Source: Ketobacter alkanivorans
GTDB lineage: Bacteria; Pseudomonadota; Gammaproteobacteria; Pseudomonadales; Ketobacteraceae
Direction of reading: 5' to 3'
Length of the DNA: 64,000 bases
NCBI RefSeq assembly: GCF_002863865.1
Contig: NZ_CP022684.1
Location: 1,046,931-1,110,930 of the forward strand
The translations under genes and the position numbers were made by a program. Shown piece by piece: positions 38,259 to 48,071 of the stretch (within the stretch, counting starts at the first letter, position 1; each line of letters begins with the position of its first letter). The notes under the pieces were generated by a model. It ran no database searches. It was not told the origin of the DNA and saw nothing but the letters and a program-made list of their open reading frames with translations.

Positions 38259-39449
38259 TTAGCGGTTAAGTGATCGCAGGAGGCCCCGCGCCATTATACG
38301 GGCTTCTTCATCAGCCCTCAGGATAGTATCAATATCCACCGCATCCACCAACGTAATACGCTCTAATACCTGTTCTATCACTGTCGGGATAGCTGAAAAA
38401 CTCAGGTTCCCATCCAGAAACGCAGCCACCGCTTCTTCATTGGCTGCATTCAGCACCACGGATGCTGTGCGCCCTGCCTGCATGGCTTCGCGGGCCAGCC
38501 GCAAGCAGGGGAAGCGAACCTCATCGGGCGCCTGAAAATCCAACTGCGCCACTTTAATCAGATCTAGGGGGCCCACTCCAGAATCCACCCGCTGCGGCCA
38601 CCCGAGGCCATAAGCAATGGGGGTTCTCATATCCGGGTTGCCCATTTGTGCCAAAACTGAGCCATCCACATACTGCACCATGGAGTGAATGACACTTTGC
38701 GGATGCACCACCACATCAACCTGCTCTGGGTTTGCAGAAAACAGCCAGCAGGCCTCAATAAATTCCAAGCCCTTGTTCATCATGGTGGCAGAATCCACTG
38801 ATATCTTACGCCCCATGGACCAGTTGGGATGGGCACAGGCCTGATCCGGCGTGACGCTCTCCAACTGATCCAATGGCAGATCACGGAAAGGGCCTCCAGA
38901 CCCGGTAAGCAAAATGCGCGACACACCTTTTTCCGCCAATCCGCCCGCGTAATCCGAGGGCATACACTGGAAAATGGCATTATGCTCGCTGTCGATAGGC
39001 AACAGCTCTGCCCCACTTTGCTTTACTGCGGTCATGAATATCTGGCCGCTCATCACCAGGGCTTCCTTGTTGGCCAGCAATACACGCTTGCCTGCGCGTA
39101 CGGCAGCCATAGTCGGCAACAAACCAGCAGCACCAACGATCGCAGCCATGACCTGATCGACTTCCTGCTGGCACGACACCGCCACCAAGCCCTCAGTGCC
39201 CGCCAAGACTTCAGTATCTGACCCCGCCTGCTGCAATCGGTTCCGCAATTGCTCCGCCAGCGGCTCATCCCGCATCACGGCGTAGCGAGGACAAAATTCT
39301 ATCACTTGCGCGAACAATGTCTCCAAACTGGTATTGGCGGTCAGCGCGAATGCCCGATAACGATCGGGATGTCGCTTAAGCACATCCAACGTACTGACTC
39401 CAATTGAGCCGGTACTGCCAAGCACTGTGATGTTTTGGATGCTATTCAT
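38259..39449 (-). CDS. dxr: 1-deoxy-D-xylulose-5-phosphate reductoisomerase
   Basis: Second enzyme of the MEP isoprenoid pathway; makes MEP using NADPH. ATG 39449 gives 396 aa; the extra upstream residues of the longer frame overlap cdsA and lack family character. NADPH loop [14 protein letters not shown] is near 9-22, metal/substrate motif [10 protein letters not shown] near 148-157, SGSGGPFRD near 184-192 and [18 protein letters not shown] near 211-228. Supplies the precursors used by uppS upstream. Confidence 0.97.
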   Translation of the reverse strand: MNSIQNITVLGSTGSIGVSTLDVLKRHPDRYRAFALTANTSLETLFAQVIEFCPRYAVMRDEPLAEQLRNRLQQAGSDTEVLAGTEGLVAVSCQQEVDQVMAAIVGAAGLLPTMAAVRAGKRVLLANKEALVMSGQIFMTAVKQSGAELLPIDSEHNAIFQCMPSDYAGGLAEKGVSRILLTGSGGPFRDLPLDQLESVTPDQACAHPNWSMGRKISVDSATMMNKGLEFIEACWLFSANPEQVDVVVHPQSVIHSMVQYVDGSVLAQMGNPDMRTPIAYGLGWPQRVDSGVGPLDLIKVAQLDFQAPDEVRFPCLRLAREAMQAGRTASVVLNAANEEAVAAFLDGNLSFSAIPTVIEQVLERITLVDAVDIDTILRADEEARIMARGLLRSLNR

Positions 39450-39459
39450 AGGGTGCCCG

Positions 39460-40269
39460 TCAGTGGAATACGCCCAGCACCAACATGCCGGCTGCGAATA
39501 ACGGAACCGCTGCGGTAATGCTATCGATTCGATCCAGCACCCCGCCATGACCGGGCAGAACTTGGCTGCTGTCCTTGATGCCCCTGTGACGCTTAAACAT
39601 GCTTTCCGCCAGATCGCCGAATACCGAGCCTACCACAGCCACCAGACTAACCAGCAGGAACCAGCCGAGCCCTAGGTTTTTTAGGGCGTCTGTTTGAGTG
39701 GCCACCAACAAGGCAATAACCAAGGTCAGGGCCAGCCCCCCCAGCAAACCTTCGATGGTTTTTCCTGGGCTCACATTGGGAGCCAGCTTACGCTTACCAA
39801 ACGCGCGCCCGGCAAAATAGGCACCCGTATCAGCGCCCCAAACCAGCACAAAGGCATACAACATCCACCAGGGGCCACCGTCCTGACGGTGCAACACCAC
39901 CAAACCCTGCCAAGCCGGAAGCAACAGAAGCAAGCCGATTCCACCTTGTATATAAGGGGACGCCCAGCGCGACACATTGTTGGGGTAGGCTCGTACCAGC
40001 GACACGGCTACCGCCCACCAAATGACAGCCAACCCCAGCACCCAATCTGTTTGCAGCCAGTATTCCAGCAACATGCCCACCACTACCAGCGCAGCATAAC
40101 TGCAACGCCGGGCCTGACTGGTGATGCCCATTATATTGGCCCACTCCCAGGCAGCGACGGCCACTGGCAGCATCATAGCCAAAGCAAACCACTGAGTCGG
40201 CAAATAGAATATCGCCCCTAACACCAGGGGCAACAGTACAAGGGCGGTGATGATGCGCTGTTTTAGCAT
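39460..40269 (-). CDS. cdsA: Phosphatidate cytidylyltransferase CdsA
   Basis: Integral membrane enzyme that converts phosphatidic acid and CTP to CDP-diacylglycerol, continuing the pathway started by PlsB. It has 269 residues and about eight hydrophobic segments. The family signature is present as [20 protein letters not shown] followed by [14 protein letters not shown] near 213-246. One base separates it from the uppS stop, and its own stop lies 10 bases before the dxr start. Confidence 0.96.
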   Translation of the reverse strand: MLKQRIITALVLLPLVLGAIFYLPTQWFALAMMLPVAVAAWEWANIMGITSQARRCSYAALVVVGMLLEYWLQTDWVLGLAVIWWAVAVSLVRAYPNNVSRWASPYIQGGIGLLLLLPAWQGLVVLHRQDGGPWWMLYAFVLVWGADTGAYFAGRAFGKRKLAPNVSPGKTIEGLLGGLALTLVIALLVATQTDALKNLGLGWFLLVSLVAVVGSVFGDLAESMFKRHRGIKDSSQVLPGHGGVLDRIDSITAAVPLFAAGMLVLGVFH

Positions 40270-40270
40270 G

Positions 40271-41038
40271 TTATTGTTGGCTCGCTTCTATTTGTTCGCT
40301 GGTTCGCCCAAAGCGTCGCTGACGGCTCCGAAATTCAGAAAACGCTGCTTCCAGTGCCTGCTGATCAAAATCGGGCCAGAACAGATCAGTGAAATACAAT
40401 TCGGCGTAGGCCAATTGCCACAACAGGAAGTTGCTGATGCGGTTATCACCGCCGGTGCGAATGCACAGATCCGGTGGCGGGAGATTGCCTAACGCCACAT
40501 GGGACTGCATCAATTCAGTGGTAATGTCTTTAGGGTCAAGTTCACCAGCCTGGACTTTAAACGCCAGTTGCTGCGCTGCATTAGCGATGTCCCACTGCCC
40601 GCCGTAGTTCACCGCAACTGCGAACACCATCTGTTGGTTAGCAGCGGTCTGCTCCATGGCCAGTTGCATTTTACTGCGCAACTCATCGCTGAAGGCAGAA
40701 AGGTCGCCAATAAACACCAATTTAATGCCATTTTTGTGCAGGTCGGGCACTTCATCCGCCAACGCTTCCAGGAAAAGGTTCATCAGTGCACTAACTTCAT
40801 CCTGCGGACGACGCCAGTTTTCACTGCTGAAGGCATACACGGTAAGCACTTCGACACCCAGCCTGGCGCAGCTTTCAACGGTATCACGTACGGTTTTAGC
40901 GCCCTGCTTGTGCCCCTCTACGCCACGCAGACCAAGCTGCTTGGCCCAACGGTTGTTACCATCCATGATGATGGCCACGTGACGCGGATTCGAGGACTGG
41001 ACGCTGTCCAGATCCGGCGCAGAAGATTGTACTTTCAC
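40271..41038 (-). CDS. uppS: Undecaprenyl diphosphate synthase
   Basis: cis-Prenyltransferase that makes C55-PP, the lipid carrier for peptidoglycan and O-antigen. It has 255 residues. Catalytic Asp in IIMDGNNRWAKQLGLRGVEG near 24-43; SSENWRRP near 82-89; RTGGDNRISNFLLWQLAYAE near 205-224; LYFTDLFWPDFD near 225-236. Small variants GNNRWA and GGDNR (for GNGRWA and GGEHR) should not affect activity. Preceded by a strong terminator only 33 bases upstream. Confidence 0.96.
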   Translation of the reverse strand: MKVQSSAPDLDSVQSSNPRHVAIIMDGNNRWAKQLGLRGVEGHKQGAKTVRDTVESCARLGVEVLTVYAFSSENWRRPQDEVSALMNLFLEALADEVPDLHKNGIKLVFIGDLSAFSDELRSKMQLAMEQTAANQQMVFAVAVNYGGQWDIANAAQQLAFKVQAGELDPKDITTELMQSHVALGNLPPPDLCIRTGGDNRISNFLLWQLAYAELYFTDLFWPDFDQQALEAAFSEFRSRQRRFGRTSEQIEASQQ

Positions 41039-41070
41039 TGGTATCCTCTGGGGGTCAGGATGATTGGCAG

Positions 41071-41093
41071 AAAAAAGGGGCCGTAGCGGCCCC
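41071..41093 (-). terminator. Intrinsic terminator between frr and uppS
   Basis: GGGGCCG-TAG-CGGCCCC: a seven-base-pair, all-G/C stem. On the minus strand it is followed by six T residues (plus-strand A-run 41071-41076). It lies 18 bases past the frr stop and 33 bases before the uppS start, so transcripts reaching uppS must read through it or start within it. Confidence 0.92.
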
Positions 41094-41110
41094 TCGAAGG
41101 GACTGGTAGG

Positions 41111-41668
41111 TTATACCTCCATCAAATCCGCTTCTTTTTTCTTCAGCATGTCTTCAATGATGGCGACGTATTTATCGGTCAGCTTCTGGATGTCATCCTG
41201 ACCCTTACGCTCTTCGTCTTCACTGATTTCTTTTTCTTTCAGCAACTCTTTCAGGTCGCTATTGGCATCTCGGCGGATATTACGCACCGACACACGCCCT
41301 TGCTCTGCTTCTGCCTTACAGACCTTGGCCATTTCCTTACGAGTCTGCTCGGTCAAAGCGGGCATGGGCACCCGAATCAAATCACCATTACTGCTGGGAT
41401 TGAGGCCTAAGTCCGCTTTCATGATGGCTTTTTCGATATCGGGAATCAGGTGTCGCTCCCAGGCACTGATCGCCAGGGTACGGCCATCTTCAATGGTGAT
41501 GTTGGCTACTTGTTTTAGAGGGGTATCTGATCCGTAGTAGGACACCATTACCCCATCCAGAATACTGGGATGAGCACGACCGGTGCGCACTTTTTTGAAG
41601 GCATTTTCCAGCGCTTCAAGGGATTTTTTCATACGAGATTCGGCGTCTTTTTTAATATCGTCAATCAC
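41111..41668 (-). CDS. frr: Ribosome recycling factor
   Basis: Splits post-termination ribosomes with EF-G. It has 185 residues, the standard length. Family features: [20 protein letters not shown] near 27-46, [19 protein letters not shown] near 52-70, and the C-terminal long-helix segment [20 protein letters not shown] near 145-164. Five bases downstream of pyrH; last gene before the strong terminator. Confidence 0.98.
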   Translation of the reverse strand: MIDDIKKDAESRMKKSLEALENAFKKVRTGRAHPSILDGVMVSYYGSDTPLKQVANITIEDGRTLAISAWERHLIPDIEKAIMKADLGLNPSSNGDLIRVPMPALTEQTRKEMAKVCKAEAEQGRVSVRNIRRDANSDLKELLKEKEISEDEERKGQDDIQKLTDKYVAIIEDMLKKKEADLMEV

Positions 41669-41673
41669 GGCCT

Positions 41674-42405
41674 TTATCCTTTTTCGATGAGGGTTCCATC
41701 AGCACCGCCCAAAGTGACGGTGAGCAACGAACCTGCTTGGTTCATATTGAACACGCGCACGGGCATATCGTGATCCCGGCACAGACAGATGGCAGTAAGA
41801 TCCATGACTCCCAGCTTTTTTTCAAGCACTTCGTCATAAGTGAGACTATTGTATTTGACCGCTTCCGGGTTTTTCACAGGATCAGAATCGTATACGCCAT
41901 CCACTTTGGTGGCCTTGAACACTACATCGGCCTCAACTTCAATACCGCGCAAACAGGCAGCAGAATCCGTTGTAAAGAACGGGTTGCCTGTACCTGCAGC
42001 AAATATCACGACGTCCCCTTGTTCCAGCAAACGCATGGAACGACGACGATCATAGTGCTCAACCACGCCGCTCATCTGGATGGCCGACATTAAGGTGGTT
42101 GAAATATTGGCGCGCTCCAGCGCATCACGCATGGCCAAACCGTTCATTACGGTAGCCAACATGCCCATGTGATCTCCGGTAACCCGATCCAGGCCAGCCT
42201 TCTGCAACGCAGCCCCCCGAAACAGGTTGCCGCCGCCTACCACCAGACCCACCTGTACGCCAATGCCTCGCAGCTGGCCGATTTCAAGGGCCATTCGATC
42301 CAGTACGTTTGGGTCTATGCCAAAGTCCATCTCGCCCATCAGGGCTTCGCCACTGAGCTTCAACAGGATACGTTTATACTTGGGGGTACGGTCAGACGCA
42401 GGCAT
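41674..42405 (-). CDS. pyrH: Uridylate kinase
   Basis: Hexameric UMP kinase of the amino-acid-kinase fold, feeding pyrimidine nucleotide pools. It has 243 residues. N-terminal [20 protein letters not shown] (near 10-29), [10 protein letters not shown] near 56-65, and [17 protein letters not shown] near 131-147 are characteristic. A hairpin terminator separates it from upstream tsf; frr follows after five bases. Confidence 0.97.
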   Translation of the reverse strand: MPASDRTPKYKRILLKLSGEALMGEMDFGIDPNVLDRMALEIGQLRGIGVQVGLVVGGGNLFRGAALQKAGLDRVTGDHMGMLATVMNGLAMRDALERANISTTLMSAIQMSGVVEHYDRRRSMRLLEQGDVVIFAAGTGNPFFTTDSAACLRGIEVEADVVFKATKVDGVYDSDPVKNPEAVKYNSLTYDEVLEKKLGVMDLTAICLCRDHDMPVRVFNMNQAGSLLTVTLGGADGTLIEKG

Positions 42406-42439
42406 GCATTACTCCAATATCAGGAAAGGGGTAGTTAAC

Positions 42440-42502
42440 AAAAGGCACCCATGGGGGAGCATGATACCCAGAGTGTACCATGCAGTCCATGAGTGCCTTT
42501 TT
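42440..42502 (-). terminator. Hairpin between tsf and pyrH
   Basis: Arms AAAAGGCACCCATGG (42440-42454) and CCATGAGTGCCTTTT (42487-42501) pair at 14 of 15 positions. The 32-base loop can form a further small stem (GCATG/CATGC). On the minus strand the stem ends in TTTT just beyond tsf. Reads as a terminator or attenuator before pyrH. Confidence 0.75.
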
Positions 42503-42513
42503 GGAAGTATCTA

Positions 42514-43398
42514 TTACTGGCCGCGAGCTTGAGCCATTACTTCGGCAGCAAAATCCACTTCTTCTTTCTCAATACCTTCACCAACTTCAATGCGGGTGAA
42601 AGAAGTCAATTCAGCACCAGCAGCCTTAACCAGCTTGCCAACAGTGGTATCTGGATCTTTAACAAAAGGCTGGTCAACCAAGCTGACTTCTTTCAGGAAC
42701 TTGGAAATGCGTCCCAGTACCATCTTTTCGATGATGTCAGCAGGCTTACCACTTTCTGCCGCCTGAGCAGAGAAAATTTCTTTTTCTTTATCCAAAGTGG
42801 CTTGATCAACCTGGTCAGGGTTAACAACCAGCGGGTTGGAAGCCGCTACATGCATGGCCACATCTTTGCCCAGATCATCATTACCGCCATTCATGGAAAC
42901 CAGAACGCCGATTTTACCACTGTGCACGTAAGCAGATACCAGGCCTTCGCTCTCTACAACGTAGGAACGGCGCACCTGAATGTTCTCACCGATTTTCTGC
43001 ACCAGCGCGGAACGAGTCTCCTCGATTGAATCGCTGCCACCCTCAACCATAGCCACTTCCAGCAGCTTGGCGATGTCAGTTTCTTTGGTGGACAGAACGC
43101 GGTCAGCCACGCCATTGGCGAAGTTCAGGAAGTTATCATCACGGGCAACGAAGTCGGTTTCGCTGTTGATTTCCAACAGAATACCGGTTTTGCCATCGTC
43201 TGATACCTTGGCAATTACGATACCTTCTGCAGCCGTACGACCGGCTTTCTTGGCGGCTTTAGCCTGGCCAGACTTACGCAGGTTGTCGATTGCAGTTTCA
43301 ATGTCACCATTGGTTTCTACCAGGGCTTTTTTGCATTCCATCATGCCCAAGCCGGTGCGCTCACGAAGTTCTTTTACCAGGGCGGCAGTCACAGCCAT
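42514..43398 (-). CDS. tsf: Translation elongation factor Ts
   Basis: Nucleotide exchange factor for EF-Tu. It has 294 residues. The N-terminal UBA-like part is [20 protein letters not shown] (2-21). The TDFVARD motif lies near 80-86, where EF-Ts contacts EF-Tu. The core and the C-terminal part are typical ([18 protein letters not shown] near 244-261). Downstream of rpsB with a hairpin in the 130-base gap. Confidence 0.98.
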   Translation of the reverse strand: MAVTAALVKELRERTGLGMMECKKALVETNGDIETAIDNLRKSGQAKAAKKAGRTAAEGIVIAKVSDDGKTGILLEINSETDFVARDDNFLNFANGVADRVLSTKETDIAKLLEVAMVEGGSDSIEETRSALVQKIGENIQVRRSYVVESEGLVSAYVHSGKIGVLVSMNGGNDDLGKDVAMHVAASNPLVVNPDQVDQATLDKEKEIFSAQAAESGKPADIIEKMVLGRISKFLKEVSLVDQPFVKDPDTTVGKLVKAAGAELTSFTRIEVGEGIEKEEVDFAAEVMAQARGQ

Positions 43399-43451
43399 GA
43401 GAATATCCTCTTTATACCTTGAATGAATTTGGTTGCTATCTGATCAATTGG

Positions 43452-43478
43452 AAAAAAGGGGGCCAAGCCCCCTTTTTT
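43452..43478 (-). terminator. Intrinsic terminator/attenuator between rpsB and tsf
   Basis: Symmetric AAAAAAGGGGG...CCCCCTTTTTT with a very short loop. On the minus strand it is followed by a T-run, 50 bases after the rpsB stop. It probably lowers tsf expression relative to rpsB; an attenuator here is also known in E. coli. Confidence 0.9.
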
Positions 43479-43528
43479 GATCCGCCACAACAATGACTGT
43501 TATAACGTAATTGTGTGACGGCTATTTT

Positions 43529-44299
43529 TTAGCTGGCAGCAGGTGCTTCAGGGCTAGCTTCTTCAGCGACTTCAACAAAGCCGTCTGAGTCAGAGGCGCC
43601 GCCGGAAGTTTTTGCGTATTCAGCACCATCCAGACAAGCGTTGGCAATGGACTCAACATACAACTGAATGGCTTTGATGGCATCATCATTGCCAGGAATA
43701 ACATAATCGATGCCGTCTGGGTTGCTGTTGGTATCCACGATACCGATAACAGGAATGCCCAGTTTGTTGGCTTCAGTCACAGCGATGCGCTCGTGATCAA
43801 CGTCGATTACGAAAATCGCGTCTGGCAGGCCGCCCATATCCTTGATACCGCCTAAGCTGCGCTCCAGTTTTTCCATCTCACGGGTACGCATCAGTGCTTC
43901 TTTTTTGGTCAGCTTATCGAAGGTACCGTCCTGGCTCTGGGCTTCCAGATCCTTCAGGCGACGGATGGACTGACGAATGGTTTTCCAGTTGGTCAGCATA
44001 CCACCCAACCAGCGGTGGTTTACGTAAGGCATGCCGGCACGGCGAGCCTGCTCCTGGATGATTTTGCTGGCAGCACGCTTGGTGCCAACAAACAGAATTT
44101 TGTTTTTGTGCGAAGTCAGTTTGTTAATAAACTGCAGGGCATCATTAAAGGCCGGAACGGTTTGCTCCAGGTTAATGATGTGAATTTTGTTACGGGCGCC
44201 AAAGATGAATTCGCCCATCTTGGGGTTCCAGAAACGGGTTTGGTGACCAAAGTGGACACCGGCTTTCAACATTTCGCGCATGCTGACTTGAGTTGTCAT
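43529..44299 (-). CDS. rpsB: 30S ribosomal protein S2
   Basis: Small-subunit protein on the back of the 30S. It has 256 residues. Typical N-terminus [20 protein letters not shown] (5-24), [11 protein letters not shown] near 38-48, [20 protein letters not shown] near 190-209. The acidic Ser/Ala-rich tail is variable. First gene of the long leftward block; promoter and a leader of about 135 bases lie upstream. Confidence 0.98.
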   Translation of the reverse strand: MTTQVSMREMLKAGVHFGHQTRFWNPKMGEFIFGARNKIHIINLEQTVPAFNDALQFINKLTSHKNKILFVGTKRAASKIIQEQARRAGMPYVNHRWLGGMLTNWKTIRQSIRRLKDLEAQSQDGTFDKLTKKEALMRTREMEKLERSLGGIKDMGGLPDAIFVIDVDHERIAVTEANKLGIPVIGIVDTNSNPDGIDYVIPGNDDAIKAIQLYVESIANACLDGAEYAKTSGGASDSDGFVEVAEEASPEAPAAS

Positions 44300-44592
44300 A
44301 TAAGACTCCAGATTTTAATGGGTTAAGCCTCCATGAACCCCATGAATCAACCTTTGAACATTGGCAACCAAGGCCTTGGAACAAAGGCACCCTGACTCAC
44401 GTGACGGTGCATGTGTGGATTACGGTTTTATTTGAGCGGCGCTTTATACCACAAAGCACCCACCACAACAACCAATTAGCGACGAACCAGGGCATAAATC
44501 CCCCACCCATCAGGGGTATATCCTGGCCGTAAGCCCATGTACAATACCCTGCTTTGCCCAGCCCCAGCGGATTCTAAGCGGTTTCCATATTC
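44300..44592. promoter_or_regulatory. Divergent region: rpsB leader and map upstream region
   Basis: 293 bases between rpsB (leftward) and map (rightward). From the predicted rpsB start point (about 44436) to the rpsB ATG there are about 135 bases of leader with pairing potential, including the palindrome CCAAGGCCTTGG (near 44369-44380). S2 represses its own operon through the rpsB leader in enterobacteria, so a similar element is plausible here, but I cannot align it by eye. On the plus strand TACAAT (about 44539) is a possible -10 for map. Confidence 0.5.
44443..44471 (-). promoter_or_regulatory. Predicted sigma-70 promoter of rpsB
   Basis: On the minus strand TTGTTG (44466-44471) and TATAAA (44443-44448) are separated by exactly 17 bases, with TG upstream of the -10 (TGTGGTATAAA), an extended -10 form. 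Confidence 0.7.
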
Positions 44593-45366
44593 ATGAGCAT
44601 TATTATCAAGACCCCCGAACAGATCGAAAAGATGCGCGTTGCCGGCCGTCTGGCAGCAGAAGTGCTTGAAATGATTGGCGATTACGTGCAGCCAGGTGTC
44701 ACTACCGGTGAACTGGACAAGATCTGTCACGACTACATTGTGAACGAGCAGAAAGCCATTCCTGCCCCGCTCAACTACAAGGGCTTTCCCAGGTCGATCT
44801 GCACGTCGGTAAACCATGTCATCTGTCACGGCATCCCCAGCGACACCAAAGTGCTGAAGAAAGGCGACGTCGTAAACATCGATATTACGGTGATCAAAGA
44901 CGGTTACCACGGCGATACCAGCAAGATGTTTTTTGTGGGGGAACCCTCAATTCAAGCCCAGCGCCTGGCCACCATCACACAAGAATGCCTCTATCTGGGC
45001 ATTAAGATGGTAAAACCGGGTGTCAGACTCGGGGATATCGGTGCCGCCATCCAGAAACACGCCGAAAGCAACCATTATTCGGTGGTACGGGAGTATTGCG
45101 GCCACGGCATAGGCGAAGGCTTTCATGAAGAGCCACAGGTGCTGCATTACGGTAAAGCAGGCACCGGCCTTGCTCTGCAAGCGGGCATGACTTTCACCAT
45201 CGAGCCCATGATCAATGCGGGCAAGCGCTTCACCAAACTTCTGCCTGACAAATGGACTGTGGTCACCAAGGATCACAAGCTGTCGGCCCAATGGGAGCAC
45301 ACCTTGCTGGTTACCCAAACCGGCTATGAAGTGCTGACTCTGCGTTCCGAAGAAACCGGCCTCTAA
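44593..45366 (+). CDS. map: Methionine aminopeptidase, type I
   Basis: Removes N-terminal Met from nascent proteins. It has 257 residues. Metal ligands are visible: two Asp in VVNIDITVIKDGYHGDTSKM near 94-113, His in EYCGHGIGEGFHEEP near 167-181, Glu in FTIEPMIN near 201-208, and Glu in QWEHTLLVT near 233-241. Divergent from rpsB, as in E. coli, and followed by glnD after six bases. Confidence 0.97.
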   Translation: MSIIIKTPEQIEKMRVAGRLAAEVLEMIGDYVQPGVTTGELDKICHDYIVNEQKAIPAPLNYKGFPRSICTSVNHVICHGIPSDTKVLKKGDVVNIDITVIKDGYHGDTSKMFFVGEPSIQAQRLATITQECLYLGIKMVKPGVRLGDIGAAIQKHAESNHYSVVREYCGHGIGEGFHEEPQVLHYGKAGTGLALQAGMTFTIEPMINAGKRFTKLLPDKWTVVTKDHKLSAQWEHTLLVTQTGYEVLTLRSEETGL

Positions 45367-45372
45367 GCCACG

Positions 45373-48069
45373 ATGAAAACGCCTCTCGTTACTGAGCTGA
45401 AGCACGATCCAGAGCTGTTCGAAGAGGAACGCTTCGAGCGACTGGTGGCCGAAAAAGGATCCGTTGCACTGGCGTTCAAACAGGCTATTCGAGACGCCGA
45501 TGAGATCCTGAATCAACGGTTTCTGCGCCTGGAAAACATCAAGCTGATTATTCGCCGTCGCGCCTGGGTGATGGACAACCTGCTGCAACGGCTTTGGTCA
45601 CATTATTCATGCGCGCAGTGCCCCGATATTGCGTTGTTGGCCGTGGGCGGTTACGGCCGGGCCGAACTCCACCCCCATTCCGACATTGACCTGATGATTC
45701 TGCTGCGGGACGACGCCAGCGCCGAACGCTTCAAAGAGGATCTTTCGGCGTTCGTCACCCAGCTGTGGGACATTGGCCTGGATGTGGGCCACAGCGTGCG
45801 TACGCTGAAGCAATGTGCCGAACTGGCAGACAGCGACATCACCATCGCCACCAACCTGATGGAATCCCGGACCATCTGCGGCGACCCAAGCCTGACCGAA
45901 GAGATGCAAAAGGTCACCGGCCCAGAGCACATTTGGGACGCTAAAGCCTTTTTTATGGCAAAGTGGACGGAGCAAATCGCCCGTTACGACAAATTCAGCA
46001 ATACCGAGTTCAACCTTGAGCCCGATATCAAGGGCGCTCCTGGCGGCCTGCGGGACATCCAGAATATCGGTTGGGTAGCGAAACGCTACTTCAATGCCAA
46101 CCGTATGAGCGAGCTGGTCAGCCACGGCTTTTTGACCAGTGACGAATATGACATTCTCAATTCCGGGCACTTGTTTCTGTGGGAAGTGCGCTACGCTCTG
46201 CACCTGATCACCGGTCGCGGCGAGAACCGCTTGTTGTTTGATCACCAAAGAGCCGTGGCAGACATGCTGGGCTATCGCGATTCCAAAGCCACCCTGGCGG
46301 TGGAAAAGTTCATGAAACGGTATTACCGGGTGGCGCTGTCTATCTCGCAACTGAATGACATGCTGCTGCAGCACTTCGACGAGGCCATTCTGCGGGCAGA
46401 TGAGCCAGAGGTGATCACGCCGGTCAACAGTCGTTTTCAGATTCGCAATGACTTCATTGAAGTCACTCACGACAAAGTGTTTGAACGCACGCCATCGGCA
46501 CTGCTTGAGGTGTTCCTGATTCTGGCGCAGAACGAGAACATTCAGGCTATCCGCGCATCCACCATTCGCCTGATCCGCGACAGTCGACACCTGGTCGACG
46601 AGCACTTTCGTAATGACATTCGCAATATCTCACTGTTTATGGAGCTGCTGCGATCGCCGAACAAGATCTATACCCAGTTCCATCGCATGAAGCGCTACGG
46701 CATTCTGGGTAATTATATTCCAGCCTTTGGCCAGGCCATCGGGCAGATGCAGTACGATTTGTTCCACATTTATACGGTGGACGCCCACTCCCTGCACGTA
46801 TTGCGGAATCTGCGTATGTTCCGCCATCCAGAGGTGAAAAAGGATTTTCCTATTGCCCACTTTTTGGTGCAAAGGATTCCAAAAATTGAGCTGCTCTACA
46901 TCGCCGGACTGTTTCACGACTTGGGCAAAGGTCGCGGTGGCGATCATTCTAAACTGGGTGCAGTAGATGCCTATAATTTCTGCATCCATCACCGGCTCAG
47001 CAAGTGGGACGCCAGTCTGGTGGCTTGGCTGGTAGAAAATCACTTGCTGATGTCCATCACCTCTCAGAAAAAAGACGTATCAGACCCGGATGTTATTCAC
47101 GAGTTCGCCTGTAAAGTAAGCGACCAGATACGACTGGATTACCTGCACGCACTTACCGTTGCAGACATTTGCGCTACCAACCCCAAACTATGGAATGGTT
47201 GGCGCGGCGCGCTGTTGCGGCAGCTCTACGCTGAAACACGCAGGGCATTACGACGCGGCTTAGAAAACCCGGGCAACCGCGAAGACTGGATCGAGGAAAC
47301 GAAAGAACGTGCCATGGCGCTGCTCTCCAACCACAATTTCAAGGAAGCGGACGTTACCGCCCTCTGGGACTACCTGGGAGATGATTATTTTCTGCGGGAA
47401 ACCTATGGTGATGTAGCCAGGCATACAGAAGCCATTCTGAACCACGCCGACAGCGATGAACCACTGGTGCTATTGGGCAAAACCGATGAACGCAACTATC
47501 AGGGAGCGGCAGAAGTTTTCATTTACACTCAGGATGCCCCCAACCTGTTTGCAGCAACAGTGGCTGCGCTGAACCAATTAAATCTGTCCATTGCTGACGC
47601 AAAAATCATCACCTCCAGTACCGGTTTCAGCTTGGATACCTATATTATTCTGGAAGAAAACGGCTCTCACATCGGAGACGATCCAGCGCGGGTTCAGCAA
47701 ATTCAGACCAAATTACGCAAAGCCCTGAAAGATCCCAGCAAATATCCTGAAATTGTACACAAGCGCATGCCAAGAGCGCTAAAACACTTTAACATCCCCA
47801 CTGAAGTCATCATCAGCAATGACATCGAGAAGGAATACACCATTTTAGAATTGGTGGCACTGGATCGCCCCGGCCTTTTGGCTGAAGTAGGCTGCATCTT
47901 TCTCGAAAACAATATGCTGATTCAAAACGCACGCATTGCGACCCTGGGTGAACGGGTGGAAGACGTGTTCTACATTACCGATCACAATGGTGACATGATC
48001 AAAGATCCTGCCCTGTGTGAGCAGCTGAAATCAGCCTTCAAAGAAAAACTGGATCAAACGGCAACCTGA
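45373..48069 (+). CDS. glnD: Bifunctional PII uridylyltransferase/uridylyl-removing enzyme
   Basis: Senses glutamine and uridylylates or deuridylylates PII, controlling nitrogen assimilation. It has 898 residues. Nucleotidyltransferase motif GGYGRAELHPHSDIDLMILL near 94-113, HD hydrolase motif LFHDLGKGRGGDHSKLG near 515-531, and two C-terminal ACT domains (FAATVAALNQLNLSIADAKI near 725-744; ILELVALDRPGLLAEVGCIF near 824-843). Downstream of map, followed two bases later by dapC. Confidence 0.97.
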   Translation: MKTPLVTELKHDPELFEEERFERLVAEKGSVALAFKQAIRDADEILNQRFLRLENIKLIIRRRAWVMDNLLQRLWSHYSCAQCPDIALLAVGGYGRAELHPHSDIDLMILLRDDASAERFKEDLSAFVTQLWDIGLDVGHSVRTLKQCAELADSDITIATNLMESRTICGDPSLTEEMQKVTGPEHIWDAKAFFMAKWTEQIARYDKFSNTEFNLEPDIKGAPGGLRDIQNIGWVAKRYFNANRMSELVSHGFLTSDEYDILNSGHLFLWEVRYALHLITGRGENRLLFDHQRAVADMLGYRDSKATLAVEKFMKRYYRVALSISQLNDMLLQHFDEAILRADEPEVITPVNSRFQIRNDFIEVTHDKVFERTPSALLEVFLILAQNENIQAIRASTIRLIRDSRHLVDEHFRNDIRNISLFMELLRSPNKIYTQFHRMKRYGILGNYIPAFGQAIGQMQYDLFHIYTVDAHSLHVLRNLRMFRHPEVKKDFPIAHFLVQRIPKIELLYIAGLFHDLGKGRGGDHSKLGAVDAYNFCIHHRLSKWDASLVAWLVENHLLMSITSQKKDVSDPDVIHEFACKVSDQIRLDYLHALTVADICATNPKLWNGWRGALLRQLYAETRRALRRGLENPGNREDWIEETKERAMALLSNHNFKEADVTALWDYLGDDYFLRETYGDVARHTEAILNHADSDEPLVLLGKTDERNYQGAAEVFIYTQDAPNLFAATVAALNQLNLSIADAKIITSSTGFSLDTYIILEENGSHIGDDPARVQQIQTKLRKALKDPSKYPEIVHKRMPRALKHFNIPTEVIISNDIEKEYTILELVALDRPGLLAEVGCIFLENNMLIQNARIATLGERVEDVFYITDHNGDMIKDPALCEQLKSAFKEKLDQTAT

Positions 48070-48071
48070 GA

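Noticed and set aside
45607-46605. Minus-strand open frame of 332 codons
   Set aside because: Lies opposite glnD; the low stop frequency follows from the codon bias of the real gene.
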